Below are positions 19,850-28,507 of a stretch of DNA of 64,000 nt, piece by piece. Origin of the DNA: Psychrobacter sp. UBA3483 (GTDB lineage Bacteria > Pseudomonadota > Gammaproteobacteria > Pseudomonadales > Moraxellaceae); contig NZ_DFQS01000037.1 of NCBI RefSeq assembly GCF_002377905.1, positions 16,095 to 80,094 of the forward strand. The letters run 5' to 3'. The notes beneath the pieces were generated by a model. The model saw nothing but the letters and a program-made list of their open reading frames with translations. It was not told the DNA's origin and did not search any database. Numbering within the stretch: position 1 is the stretch's first letter; the number at the start of each line of letters is the position of its first letter. Made by a program: the position numbers and the translations under genes.

Positions 19850-20647
19850 TTATGAAGTAGGTTCTAAACTTGGCTCAGTAGCATCAGCAATTGGATTGAT
19901 AGGCCCTTGCATCAATTCAGGCTCATCCTTATCGCTAATGATATCTTCATTGGCATTGCTGGCCAGCAAATCTCGATAATTGATTTGCGTTTTAAGCACC
20001 AATTGTTCTTCTTCAAGCTCGCCATAATTGACTTGCACTTTATATAAGGTGCTCATTATTTTTTTGTTCTTTTTTAGCCAGCGATTGATATCAAGGTAGA
20101 TAATCTCTTCTTTGGCGCGGGCGATATTGATATAAGACAAAATAAAACCTAACGGATCTTTTTTGAGCACGCTATGATAGAACCAAATAAACAGTTTAAG
20201 ACCTTGGCGTTTGATAAAGGATTCACAGCGCAAGTTAAGCACATCGGTATAAGTCAGCTGTCCAAAAACAAAGCGCTGGACGTTGCGATCCAGCTGCACA
20301 TGAACCAAGCTAAAATTACTTGCTACTTCTGCATAAATCCCGCCGACATCAATCGTACAATACAAGCGAAACCAGTCGTCATGTATCTCAACGCGCAGCT
20401 CTAAAATGGCTTTGACGTTATCGGTGACAAATTTTTGTAGCGCATCGTTGACATAAATTTGGGCAACCGGCAAGGACAGCTCTTCCTCGAATTTATCCGT
20501 GGTTCTGTCATAGATACTTTTGACGGCTTGGCTAAGACGCTCCCAGCCATCGCTAAAGGACTCGTCAAAACGGTCAGCGATACTGTCGAATAACTCTTCA
20601 AAACTGTCTGAATTATCCATATTGTCTCTATGATCAAAGTTACTCAA
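19850..20647 (-). CDS. Uncharacterised soluble protein
   Basis: I do not recognise a family. The 265-residue protein has an acidic N-terminus, a central segment that is mixed alpha/beta by eye (about 70-200), and a low-complexity acidic/Pro tail. There is no signal peptide or membrane helix. The start is a TTG at 20647 with AAGGATAA nine bases upstream; an ATG ten codons later is possible. Coding character looks good, and the gene shares a bidirectional terminator with fpr, so I believe it is real. No function is proposed. Confidence 0.72.
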   Translation of the reverse strand: MSNFDHRDNMDNSDSFEELFDSIADRFDESFSDGWERLSQAVKSIYDRTTDKFEEELSLPVAQIYVNDALQKFVTDNVKAILELRVEIHDDWFRLYCTIDVGGIYAEVASNFSLVHVQLDRNVQRFVFGQLTYTDVLNLRCESFIKRQGLKLFIWFYHSVLKKDPLGFILSYINIARAKEEIIYLDINRWLKKNKKIMSTLYKVQVNYGELEEEQLVLKTQINYRDLLASNANEDIISDKDEPELMQGPINPIADATEPSLEPTS

Positions 20648-21191
20648 ACTTATTATCCTTATAATTATTCATTATTTAATGGCAGGCGCAAAAGTGTTTA
20701 TAAAACAGTATATATCAAAATGACAGTAGGCAAAATGGACGTCTACGTTTTGTATCATTGGGCAGTCAGGCCGTTTACTGTCAAATGTAGAAACCTTTAA
20801 AGGTACAAAGCCTTTGTGAGGCTATTTTCTAAACATACGAATTTTGAGGTTAGTAGTGGATAAATAGACAAACAAGCCTGCATCTAAGTGATTGATTAAG
20901 TAGCAACGGTATACGCTTGTGCTAGCGACGTAATTCTATCTCATGGTATGATAGCGCCGGCATTGGTCGACGAGCACTTAATTTACCGAATAGCGCCTAT
21001 GACGCCTTGTAGCAACCGGCCTTATATAGCCAATTCAATATAAAAGTGGTTCGTTTAAAATAGGACTCTGCTGGAATAAATTTTCCTCGCTTGCTGTGCG
21101 CTTCGCATTCCAGAGGCTTCGCAAAATTTATTCCAGTGGCAGTATAATATTTCTAAATGGAATCTACTATATTCATCAGCTGAGACCTACT
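20648..21191. other. 544-bp gap with divergent promoters and one palindromic repeat
   Basis: Intergenic region between the reverse gene starting at 20647 and the forward TonB-like gene. Apart from the palindromic repeat at 21071-21136 I see nothing recognisable. The reading frame of the TonB-like gene can be extended leftward into the repeat (to 21096), but that extension is judged artefactual. Confidence 0.6.
21071..21136. repeat. Palindromic repeat, copy 1 of a two-copy family
   Basis: A 14-base arm CTGGAATAAATTTT (21071-21084) is matched exactly by its complement at 21123-21136. Between them is a core reading CGCTTGCTGTGC...CCAGAGGCTTCG. The same core in the opposite orientation lies inside a second palindrome at 56800-56870. 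There the outer arms differ in sequence but still pair. No coding capacity, so it could be a non-autonomous mobile repeat or a structured RNA/DNA element. Confidence 0.85.
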
Positions 21192-22079
21192 GTGACTTCG
21201 ATTAAAGACTCGCAAAGCTATCATTTTTCAGCGCAAGCGCCCAAGCGCGATATCAGTTTGCCGATGGCGGTGGTGATAGCCGTCAGTGTTCATGCGCTGA
21301 TTATTTTTGGCATTAGTTTTTCGCTGGGGCAAGACCCTGCTGGCATGATGCAGGACGTCGCAAAAGCTTTGACCGAGAATATGCAGCCAAATGAAGATGC
21401 GCAGTTTATTGCCAATGCGTCCCAACAAGGCGGCGGCACGGTGCAAGAGCAAATACGCCAAGCAACCGACCAGAGTAGTCCGGTGGCAGCCGAGCAAATG
21501 AGCGAGACGCAAGATGTGATTGACCTGCAGCGTCAAGTTCGGCAGCAGCGCTATCAAGAAAGCTATCTACGTACCACTCTCAGCTGGCGTCAAGCGAGCG
21601 TCGAGTCTGATAATGACAGCAAGCAAGAACAAGATGATATGAAGGCGCAAGAAGAGCGTCTGCGTAAGCAAATCGCGACTTTGGAGGCGCAGCTGTCACA
21701 GCGGCAACAGCTGTATGCGACCAAATCAAAAGTCGTGACCGTCGATAGCAACTCGACAACCCGCGGTGCCGCTGCCGATTATATCAACACCTTTCGTGAG
21801 CACGTTGAGCGCGTCGGGAATCTGCAATATCCTGCGCAAGCACGCGCCCAAGGTATCACCGGCGAGGTACGTTTGATGGTGATTATCAGCAATGATGGCA
21901 ATATTAAAGCCATTCGTTTACTTGAGAGCTCAAACTCGACGATACTAGATGAGGCGGCCAAGCAGTCGGTCAGACAAGCGGCGCCCTTTGGTAAATTTAC
22001 CGAAGATATGAATGATATTGTTGAGCTGCGTCTGATACGTACCTATCGTTACAGTGATAGAGTAGACGTCACCTATTAA
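21192..22079 (+). CDS. TonB-family protein (TonB C-terminal domain)
   Basis: Envelope protein with an N-terminal membrane anchor and a periplasmic TonB C-terminal domain. Seen: hydrophobic segment PMAVVIAVSVHALIIFGISF at about 23-42, a Gln/Glu-rich probable coiled coil at about 105-175, then the domain LQYPAQARAQGITGEVRLMV to the end. The reading frame opens at 21096 inside a repeat, so I choose GTG at 21192 (VTSIKDSQ), giving 295 residues. No exbB/exbD or TonB-dependent receptor gene is adjacent, so the partner is unknown. Confidence 0.85.
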   Translation: MTSIKDSQSYHFSAQAPKRDISLPMAVVIAVSVHALIIFGISFSLGQDPAGMMQDVAKALTENMQPNEDAQFIANASQQGGGTVQEQIRQATDQSSPVAAEQMSETQDVIDLQRQVRQQRYQESYLRTTLSWRQASVESDNDSKQEQDDMKAQEERLRKQIATLEAQLSQRQQLYATKSKVVTVDSNSTTRGAAADYINTFREHVERVGNLQYPAQARAQGITGEVRLMVIISNDGNIKAIRLLESSNSTILDEAAKQSVRQAAPFGKFTEDMNDIVELRLIRTYRYSDRVDVTY

Positions 22080-22202
22080 CTTTGTTTAAATTTAGTGCCG
22101 GTCTTATATAGTTATTATGCATTTTTTAAAAAAGGTTAAATGATAATAAACATTAAAAAGACAAAAATTAATGATAAAACAGTTTGGGAATAAAGAGCCA
22201 GT

Positions 22203-23078
22203 ATGGAATTTTTAGGTTTTACCGTCGATCTTGCTACCTTAACAGAAAATGCGATTAGCATTGCGCTTAAAATCGCATTTGCCTTATTGATATTTATGAT
22301 AGGGCGCTGGTTAGCAAAGAAAATCGTTGCTATCAGCAATCGCATTATGCTACGCAGCCATTTAGAGGCGACAGCGGCCAATTTTTTAAGCCGCGTATTA
22401 TATGGCATATTATTGGTCATCGTGATTTTGGCAGCGCTTAGCAAAGTCGGTGTGCAGACTACTTCGGTCGTTGCTATCTTGGGCGGCGCGGCGGTGGCGA
22501 TTGGTTTGTCACTCAAAGATCAGCTATCAAACTTTGCCGCTGGCATTATGATTGTGACCTTTCGCCCGTTTGTGCGCGGCGATTATGTGCAAATCAGCAG
22601 CTATACCGGTACGGTCACCGAGATTACCTTGGTCAATACCCATTTAACGACCATCAATAATCACGACATCATCATTCCTAATAGCGATATCACCACCTCA
22701 GCGGTGATTAACTATACGGCGTTACCCAACCGCCGCGTTGATATCACCGTTGGTATTGGTTATGACGCTGATATCGAAACCGCCAAAGATATTATGCTAA
22801 ATTTGGCAAAAAACAATCCGATGGCCTTTACGGATCCAGCGCCGGTGATACGTGTGACCAACTTGGGTGACAATTCAGTCGATTTAACCTTAAATGTCTG
22901 GACCACCAATGATGATTGGTGGGCGATGCAGTGCGATTTATTAGAACAATTCAAAAACGCCCTTGATGATAAAAATATCGACATTCCATTCCCGCAGCGC
23001 AGTGTGCATGTCAAAGGCTTAGATCAGATGATTAATCAGATGGATCAAGCACAAAAAACCATGTTAAAGAAAAGTTAA
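22203..23078 (+). CDS. mscS: Small-conductance mechanosensitive channel, MscS family
   Basis: Membrane channel that opens under tension and releases solutes during hypo-osmotic shock. The 291-residue protein has three N-terminal helices. The pore helix reads VVAILGGAAVAIGLSLKDQL and is followed by NFAAGIMIVTFRPFVRGDYV, the typical start of the beta domain. Length equals E. coli MscS (286). It ends 15 bases from the convergent ybeY gene. Confidence 0.95.
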   Translation: MEFLGFTVDLATLTENAISIALKIAFALLIFMIGRWLAKKIVAISNRIMLRSHLEATAANFLSRVLYGILLVIVILAALSKVGVQTTSVVAILGGAAVAIGLSLKDQLSNFAAGIMIVTFRPFVRGDYVQISSYTGTVTEITLVNTHLTTINNHDIIIPNSDITTSAVINYTALPNRRVDITVGIGYDADIETAKDIMLNLAKNNPMAFTDPAPVIRVTNLGDNSVDLTLNVWTTNDDWWAMQCDLLEQFKNALDDKNIDIPFPQRSVHVKGLDQMINQMDQAQKTMLKKS

Positions 23079-23093
23079 ACAAGGCTAAAAGTC

Positions 23094-23750
23094 TTAGAGA
23101 TAAGGATTTGGTAGGCCTAACTCTGCCAAAATAACAATCTCAAAGCTTTCCATCTCATCTTGCTCATCTTGCCCAAGCTCATGGTCAAAGCCCAATAGGT
23201 GCAGTATGCCATGTATCAATAAATGGCTGATATGCTGTGCCACGGTCTTGTTTTGCTCAGCCGCTTCACGTACCACTACAGCATGACAAATCACCAGCTC
23301 GCCAAGTGGTAGCGTTGGCATGAGACCAATGATTGCCGCTGGCAAGTCGCTTGGGTAAGATAGAATATTGGTAGCATAGTCTTTGCCGCGCGCCTCTAAA
23401 TTCAGCTCTTGACCTTCGAGTGCATCGGTAATATAGATATCGAGCGCTTTGGTTTTTTCTTGCCATATCTCACTATCGATATCATCAAAGTAAGGCAGCG
23501 TCAGACCATGGTTAATACGCTCATCGATATTATCCAGTGTCGCTATCATGACTTTTAACAGTTTTTCGCGAGGATAAAAGCTATCTAGTATCTCATCATC
23601 AATGCTATCGGCGGCGCTTATATCAAGCACGGCTAAGCTGTCATTAGTATTAAGTGCGTCTAAGTTCTTATCGTTCTCATCATGATTAAAATGGCTATTA
23701 ATATCTTCATCTAAGTGGTTGTCAGCGTCATTATGTTCGGTTGGGCTCAT
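23094..23750 (-). CDS. ybeY: Endoribonuclease YbeY
   Basis: Metal-dependent RNase used in 16S rRNA 3'-end maturation and ribosome quality control. The zinc motif H-x3-H-x5-H is present in HGILHLLGFDHE near residue 185. At 218 residues it is longer than usual (about 155) because of an acidic N-terminal extension rich in Asp and Asn (about 1-60). ATG at 23750 has a strong AAGGAGGG. Lies downstream of phoH on the same strand, a common pairing (ybeZ-ybeY). Confidence 0.95.
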   Translation of the reverse strand: MSPTEHNDADNHLDEDINSHFNHDENDKNLDALNTNDSLAVLDISAADSIDDEILDSFYPREKLLKVMIATLDNIDERINHGLTLPYFDDIDSEIWQEKTKALDIYITDALEGQELNLEARGKDYATNILSYPSDLPAAIIGLMPTLPLGELVICHAVVVREAAEQNKTVAQHISHLLIHGILHLLGFDHELGQDEQDEMESFEIVILAELGLPNPYL

Positions 23751-23820
23751 GTCACCCTCCTTTTTATGTCAATGTGAAAATATCTAAGATTAATTAACTA
23801 GCAATAAATGATTAACACTA

Positions 23821-23846
23821 AAAAACCGGATATCAAATCCGGTTTG
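23821..23846 (-). terminator. Terminator between phoH and ybeY
   Basis: AAACCGGAT and ATCCGGTTT form a 9-bp stem with a short loop. On the reverse strand the stem is followed by a run of T (the A-run at 23821-23826). It sits between the phoH stop and the ybeY start, so ybeY probably needs readthrough or its own promoter. Confidence 0.85.
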
Positions 23847-23875
23847 TGTCATATATATACGTCGCTTAAAATAGA

Positions 23876-24976
23876 TTATAACTTAGCGGCGGCATCAGAA
23901 ATGGCTTGTTTACGCTCTTGTTCTTTCATGCGCTCAAACTTGCGCTTTTCTTGTAGGGCAAGTTGCTCTTCATCAAAGACATCATAAGCTTCAACAATTT
24001 TTTGCACCAATTGATGGCGCACGACGTCTTTTGAGTCAAACTTAGTGATATGAATCTCTTCGATACCGCTTAAGATATCCATCGCTTGCGCCAGACCTGA
24101 TTTATGCCCACGCGGCAAATCGACCTGCGTGATATCACCAGTAATAACTGCCCGCGAACCAAAACCTAAACGGGTCAAGAACATCTTCATTTGCTCGGGC
24201 GTAGTATTTTGCGCTTCATCTAAGATAACAAACGAATTGTTTAGCGTACGACCGCGCATATAAGCAAGCGGGGCGACCTCAATGATTTGCTTTTCGAGCA
24301 TTTTACCGACTTTATCAAAGCCAAGCATCTCATACAGCGCGTCATATAAAGGACGTAAATACGGGTCAATTTTTTGGGTCAAATCACCGGGTAAAAAGCC
24401 CAGTTTTTCACCAGCTTCTACCGCTGGGCGCACCAATAAAATACGCTCAATCTCGTTGCGCTCAAGCATATCGACCGCACAAGCAACTGCAAGATAAGTC
24501 TTACCCGTACCAGCAGGCCCAATACCAAACGACACATCAGAGGCTAAAATGTCTCTGACATAACGCTGCTGATTGCCACCGCGTGGGATGATTTTACCTT
24601 TACGGGTACGCAGACTAATCGGCGTAAAGTCAGTAGCGGCTTCCAAATTATCAGCATCTTCCTCGGCAGCCGATTGCTTATCGGCTTCTATATCTTCGTC
24701 ACGGGCGATGCTCGATTGAATGATTAAGTGCAGCTCCTCGGCGCTAATATCTTTGGTATTTTGTGCTTCATCGACCATTTTATAAATGATGCGTTCGCCG
24801 CGCTCAACGCCCAAAATATCGCCACTTAAACAAAAGTCGCTTTGGCGTTGGCTGATTTTAATATCGAGGCGTTCTTGGATGTATTTCATGTGGTTATTAT
24901 ATTCGCCAAGCACGGTTTTCAGCTGTGCTGGGGTCAACGATTCAAAATGTATACGGCGGCTTATGGAATCAGTCAA
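23876..24976 (-). CDS. ybeZ: PhoH-like ATPase (YbeZ)
   Basis: P-loop ATPase of the PhoH family, linked to RNA metabolism and usually encoded with ybeY. The 366-residue protein has Walker A GPAGTGKTYLAVACA near 158, Walker B-like FVILDEAQNTTPEQMKMFL near 250, and an N-terminal KH-like region. The start is TTG at 24976, chosen because AAGGAT is eight bases upstream and the next ATG would remove about 29 residues. Confidence 0.93.
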   Translation of the reverse strand: MTDSISRRIHFESLTPAQLKTVLGEYNNHMKYIQERLDIKISQRQSDFCLSGDILGVERGERIIYKMVDEAQNTKDISAEELHLIIQSSIARDEDIEADKQSAAEEDADNLEAATDFTPISLRTRKGKIIPRGGNQQRYVRDILASDVSFGIGPAGTGKTYLAVACAVDMLERNEIERILLVRPAVEAGEKLGFLPGDLTQKIDPYLRPLYDALYEMLGFDKVGKMLEKQIIEVAPLAYMRGRTLNNSFVILDEAQNTTPEQMKMFLTRLGFGSRAVITGDITQVDLPRGHKSGLAQAMDILSGIEEIHITKFDSKDVVRHQLVQKIVEAYDVFDEEQLALQEKRKFERMKEQERKQAISDAAAKL

Positions 24977-25570
24977 GCGATTATCCTTGTATTTGGTTGC
25001 CCGCTGCTATGGTTAGTGCTTCTGTGCATTAGTGCTTTTATGCATGATAGTCGAGCGGGCTTTAGAGATAAAATAGTGAGTCGTGTTTCAATACTTTTTA
25101 ATGGCGCTTATAACGGTTATGTAAATATTAAAAATAGTGCTAATAAATATGACGGCAAAATGTTGCTAAAAATAGTTATTAATAAAAACAGCTATGAATA
25201 AAATGAAGGTAAGAAGTAAATGCGCTGTCTTCATTATGGTAGATAGAATTTAAAATTCAAGCCATTTACAGGCGGGCAGGGCTTTGTTTTTGTATGGTGA
25301 TTGCAACTGTAGATCATACACCTTACACCGGAAACGGCAACAAAACTGTTTAGCCACTATGGTTAGTGTCAGGGCCACAGAATAAGGGACAAATTGTGGT
25401 AATCTAGAGCTTAAATACTAATGTTTAGATAACGGCGCTATGAAACTGGGCTAAAACTATTAAAGAAAGAAAGGCTTGCCAGAAAAAAACATTATTTTTG
25501 AGTGTTTTTTTGAGTGGAAAGTCATCGCGTCTAAATACGTGCTAAATGGGTCATAATAGGAATAATAACC
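24977..25570. other. 594-bp gap between divergent ybeZ and the ubiH-like gene
   Basis: Must contain the promoters of both flanking genes. A forward reading frame of 119 codons that overlaps the start of ybeZ lacks any family resemblance and is taken as chance. AT-rich stretches occur near 25110-25200 and 25460-25520. I see no RNA gene, terminator or repeat. Confidence 0.55.
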
Positions 25571-26887
25571 ATGCAACATACTGAAGCAACTTTATCAACA
25601 ACCAATCCTGCCGAATCAGATCAGGCTAATAAAACGGCTATGACTGAACAGCAAGTACTTATCGCGGGCGGCGGGCATGTCGGCTTGTCGTTTGCGCTGT
25701 TACTCGCCCATCATGGTATCGCCAGTACCTTGCTAGAGAAAAACAGCTATCCAACCATCAGCCCCAATGACGACGCTAAGCGCACGCACTATTTAGACAG
25801 TCGCAATACCGCGCTGTCACGGCGCACGGTGCAGATTTATCAAGAGATTGGGCTATGGGCTGAGCTACAAAGCCATGCTTGCCGGATTGACGCGGTAAAA
25901 ATCAGCGAGCAAGGCAGCTTTGGACGCGCGCAATTAAATAAAGCCGAGGAGCAGGTTGAGTCATTTGGGCAAGTGATGGAAAACGCGTGGCTTGGGCGCA
26001 AGTTGTTATTGGCTGCCCAGCAAGAGCCGCTAATTACCTTGATTGATAACGCCAATGTGATAGCCGTTAGCCAACAAAGCGATGGCGTGACGTTAAGCTT
26101 TAGCTATTACGGTGAAGAAGAGCATGAGCAGCAATTGCAAGCCAGCGTTTTAGTCGCTTGTGATGGTCGCGACTCTACCGTACGTCAGCTATTAGGTATC
26201 AGCACTACCACTTATGATTATAAGCAGACGGCTATCGTTGGGGTGGTAGAGACCGATCAGCCGCATGAACATATTGCCATTGAGCGCTTTAGTCCGGCAG
26301 GGCCGCTTGCGGTGTTGCCATTGACTGATCCAGAAGGCGACGGCAATGATGAGTATCAAAAAGGTTATAGACGCTCAGTGGTTTGGGTTTGCCCAACTGG
26401 CGAAGAGACACAATATCTAGAAGATGATGCGCATTTCTTGGCGACCTTGCAGCAAGCTTTTGGCGCGCGCGCAGGCACGTTTAAAAAAGCCGGTCGCCGC
26501 GGCGCTTATCCACTGACGCGAGTGCTGGCAGACAAACAAGTCGATGGCCGCTGCGTCATCATGGGTAACGCGGCACACACCTTACATCCGGTCGCTGGGC
26601 AAGGGTTTAACCTCTGTATGCGCGATGCGCATGTGCTGGCAAAAATGATGAGTAGACAGGTGCTAAAAGGCGAAGATATCGGCAATCCGACTTTGCTCAA
26701 ACGTTATGAAAAAGCCCGTCAAACCGATCAAAAACGCGTCATTCGCTTTTGTGATGCCGTCGTACATGGCTTTACGCATCCAAATCCAGCGGTGAAGTTG
26801 GCACGTAACGTAGCTTTGGTTGCCTTTGATAAACTGCCAAATATTAAGCCATTAATTGCCAATTATGCGATGGGCTTAAAATCTTAG
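25571..26887 (+). CDS. ubiH: UbiH-type FAD-dependent hydroxylase (ubiquinone biosynthesis)
   Basis: Flavin monooxygenase of the UbiH/UbiI/UbiF family that adds a hydroxyl to the ubiquinone ring. Motifs in the 438 residues: GGGHVGLSFALLLA near 34, CDGRDSTVRQLLG near 198, and GNAAHTLHPVAGQGFNL near 332. The resemblance to E. coli UbiH is best in the GPLAVLPL and RRGAYPL parts. Followed by a second family member at 28508, with a TnpB element between them. Assignment to UbiH rather than a sister enzyme is by similarity only. Confidence 0.85.
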   Translation: MQHTEATLSTTNPAESDQANKTAMTEQQVLIAGGGHVGLSFALLLAHHGIASTLLEKNSYPTISPNDDAKRTHYLDSRNTALSRRTVQIYQEIGLWAELQSHACRIDAVKISEQGSFGRAQLNKAEEQVESFGQVMENAWLGRKLLLAAQQEPLITLIDNANVIAVSQQSDGVTLSFSYYGEEEHEQQLQASVLVACDGRDSTVRQLLGISTTTYDYKQTAIVGVVETDQPHEHIAIERFSPAGPLAVLPLTDPEGDGNDEYQKGYRRSVVWVCPTGEETQYLEDDAHFLATLQQAFGARAGTFKKAGRRGAYPLTRVLADKQVDGRCVIMGNAAHTLHPVAGQGFNLCMRDAHVLAKMMSRQVLKGEDIGNPTLLKRYEKARQTDQKRVIRFCDAVVHGFTHPNPAVKLARNVALVAFDKLPNIKPLIANYAMGLKS

Positions 26888-26967
26888 TTCAATATACTGG
26901 TAAGTTATTAAGCAAATAAAATCTATAATTTCAGCTGCTTCTAAACCACATAAATATGAGCGGTTGA

Positions 26968-27150
26968 CATACTCCCACCACTTTCGCTAAGCTCAAGTGG
27001 GGGATTCTAAAAGCGTTAGCGCTTAGGCGACTTTCTCACGAATGTCACAAGTTTTCTGTTTCAAAGGGCGACCTTTACCGCGTCCTCCCTCCGCAGACAA
27101 AACGGCATGTCCTGCCGCTAATATATTACGAGCTGCATTAACATCTGCGT
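26968..27150 (-). ncRNA. Predicted omega-RNA (reRNA) at the tnpB 3' end
   Basis: In TnpB elements the guide RNA scaffold is copied from the end of tnpB and the right end of the element. Here the reverse strand from about 27150 carries the last part of tnpB, a GCG/CGC-rich hairpin around AAGCGCTAACGCTT, and the final hairpin ending GGGAGTATGTCAA. The guide would be the flanking DNA starting CCGCTCATATTTATG (reverse of 26949-26963). The 5' end is a guess from known omega-RNA lengths. Confidence 0.55.
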
Positions 27151-28330
27151 TCGTAACATACCTGCATTCGACGCACTCAAAGTTTGCTTGAGTGCGTCTA
27201 TTTTCTTTGGCAATATGCTTGCATTCAAAGCAGGTTTGGCTGGTGTAACGTGGGTTTACTTTAATGAGTAACCCGCCTTGCCATTGTTGCTTGTACTCAA
27301 GCATATTAACCATCATGCCCCAGCCTTGATCTAAGATTGATTTGTTTAATGCTGACTTGGCTTTGACGTTACGCCCTTTGTTTTCTAGCGTACCGCTTGC
27401 AGATTTCGACATATTGGCTACTTTTAAGTCCTCACAAGCAATCATGGCGTGGTTTTTGCTGATCGCGGTGGTGATTTTATGCAAGTAATCATGGCGAATA
27501 TTGGCGATGTGATGGTGTAATTTTTGAATCTTACGGTTCTGCTTTTTCCAGTTTTGACTGAATAAGACTTTTCTACTTAATTGGCGCTGTAATGCGGCCA
27601 GTTTAATTTGATTGGCTTTAAAGCTGTTTTTGGGTTTGATGGTTTGACCGTCTGAGGTAGTAATCAGTTTAGTGATGCCCAAATCAATACCTATGGCACT
27701 TGTGGCAGGGTGTCGTGGATTTTCAGTTAGCTGCGTTTCGGTGCCAAACGACACGTACCAGTGACCTGATTTCTTGCTGATGGTGATGTTTTTAATGGTG
27801 CCGATGATGTCTTGCGATTTTCTAAACTTCACAAAGCCAATACCGCTAGGTAGTTTGATGCGGTTGCCTTCAATACGGCAATACTTATCAAACTGAACAA
27901 GCCTGATTGAGTCGCAGCCATCGGATTTACGTTTAAATCTTGGCATCAGTTGTCGTAGTTGAATCTCTGTGCCATCGCTTAGCTTAAAGAACTTGGGTTT
28001 TCGGAGCTTCTTTTTATTTTCTTTGAGCCTAGCATGAACTTTAGGGTCGAAAAATCGTGACCAAGCAGAGGCGAGATCACGTATTTTCTGCTGTAAAGAC
28101 ACGGCATTGGCATGGGTTCTTAAGAAAGAAAAATCAGGATTGTTCTTTAGATCCATGATTTTATTAACCAAGTTGGTGGCATTAATAAATTCATTTTTGG
28201 CAAACATCTCAAATGAGATCGCTAGTATTTGATTCCAAACAAAACGCGCAGAGCCGACAAGATTATTTAAAATAACCTGTTGCTCTACGTTAGGCTCAAG
28301 CCTAAATTTATACGCCTTGTTGATTTTCAT
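27023..28330 (-). CDS. tnpB: RNA-guided endonuclease TnpB (IS605 OrfB family)
   Basis: Nuclease relative of Cas12 that cuts DNA matching the guide of the element's omega-RNA. The 435-residue protein has an intact RuvC triad: Asp in AIGIDLGITKL near 216, Glu in ACEDLKVANMS near 300, and Asp in NADVNAARN near 396. A four-cysteine zinc finger (CFEC...CVEC, about 362-382) lies before the last motif. N-terminal KAYKFRLEP is typical. No frameshift or stop is seen, so it is probably functional. Confidence 0.93.
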   Translation of the reverse strand: MKINKAYKFRLEPNVEQQVILNNLVGSARFVWNQILAISFEMFAKNEFINATNLVNKIMDLKNNPDFSFLRTHANAVSLQQKIRDLASAWSRFFDPKVHARLKENKKKLRKPKFFKLSDGTEIQLRQLMPRFKRKSDGCDSIRLVQFDKYCRIEGNRIKLPSGIGFVKFRKSQDIIGTIKNITISKKSGHWYVSFGTETQLTENPRHPATSAIGIDLGITKLITTSDGQTIKPKNSFKANQIKLAALQRQLSRKVLFSQNWKKQNRKIQKLHHHIANIRHDYLHKITTAISKNHAMIACEDLKVANMSKSASGTLENKGRNVKAKSALNKSILDQGWGMMVNMLEYKQQWQGGLLIKVNPRYTSQTCFECKHIAKENRRTQANFECVECRYVTNADVNAARNILAAGHAVLSAEGGRGKGRPLKQKTCDIREKVA

Positions 28331-28436
28331 TACCGCAACTAATTTTGTTTGATAGAATATAAATTCTAAATATTATTTAGATTTCATACAGTAGCTAATT
28401 TGTATAAAAATATAATAAACACTAGGCGAAATTCAC

Positions 28437-28459
28437 CTCCACCCTAATGTCGGGTGGAG
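28437..28459. repeat. Left-end hairpin of the TnpB element
   Basis: Perfect 8-bp stem CTCCACCC (28437-28444) with GGGTGGAG (28452-28459) and a 7-base loop. Outer bases GCGAAA (28426-28431) and TTTCGC (28465-28470) can extend the pairing. Such subterminal hairpins are recognised by TnpA in IS200/IS605 elements. Confidence 0.85.
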
Positions 28460-28507
28460 TCCTCTTTCGCTTTTAGATAGCATGAATAACGCGACAAAGG
28501 ATGTTTT

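Larger units (their letters stand above)
26964..28481 (-). mobile_element. TnpB-only IS200/IS605-type element (IS1341-like)
   Basis: One tnpB gene on the reverse strand bounded by subterminal hairpins and no terminal inverted repeats. The right end (26964-27008) folds as CCCCCACTT against AAGTGGTGGG and ends at TCAA (reverse strand), a typical right-end cleavage sequence. The left end has the hairpin CTCCACCC/GGGTGGAG at 28437-28459. The left boundary is estimated next to TTCAT (reverse strand, 28482-28486) and is uncertain by several bases. No tnpA transposase is present, so movement would need one in trans. It sits between two ubi genes without breaking either. Confidence 0.8.

Noticed and set aside
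21096..21191. N-terminal extension of the TonB-like gene
   Set aside because: The extra 32 codons lie largely in the palindromic repeat, give no signal or domain, and the membrane anchor fits better with GTG at 21192.
24842..25201. 119-codon forward frame overlapping the start of ybeZ
   Set aside because: Its first part is antisense to ybeZ and the rest is low-complexity; no ribosome binding site or family likeness.
28331..28436. A tnpA transposase gene beside tnpB
   Set aside because: Only about 100 bases remain between tnpB and the left hairpin; no room for a Y1 transposase.
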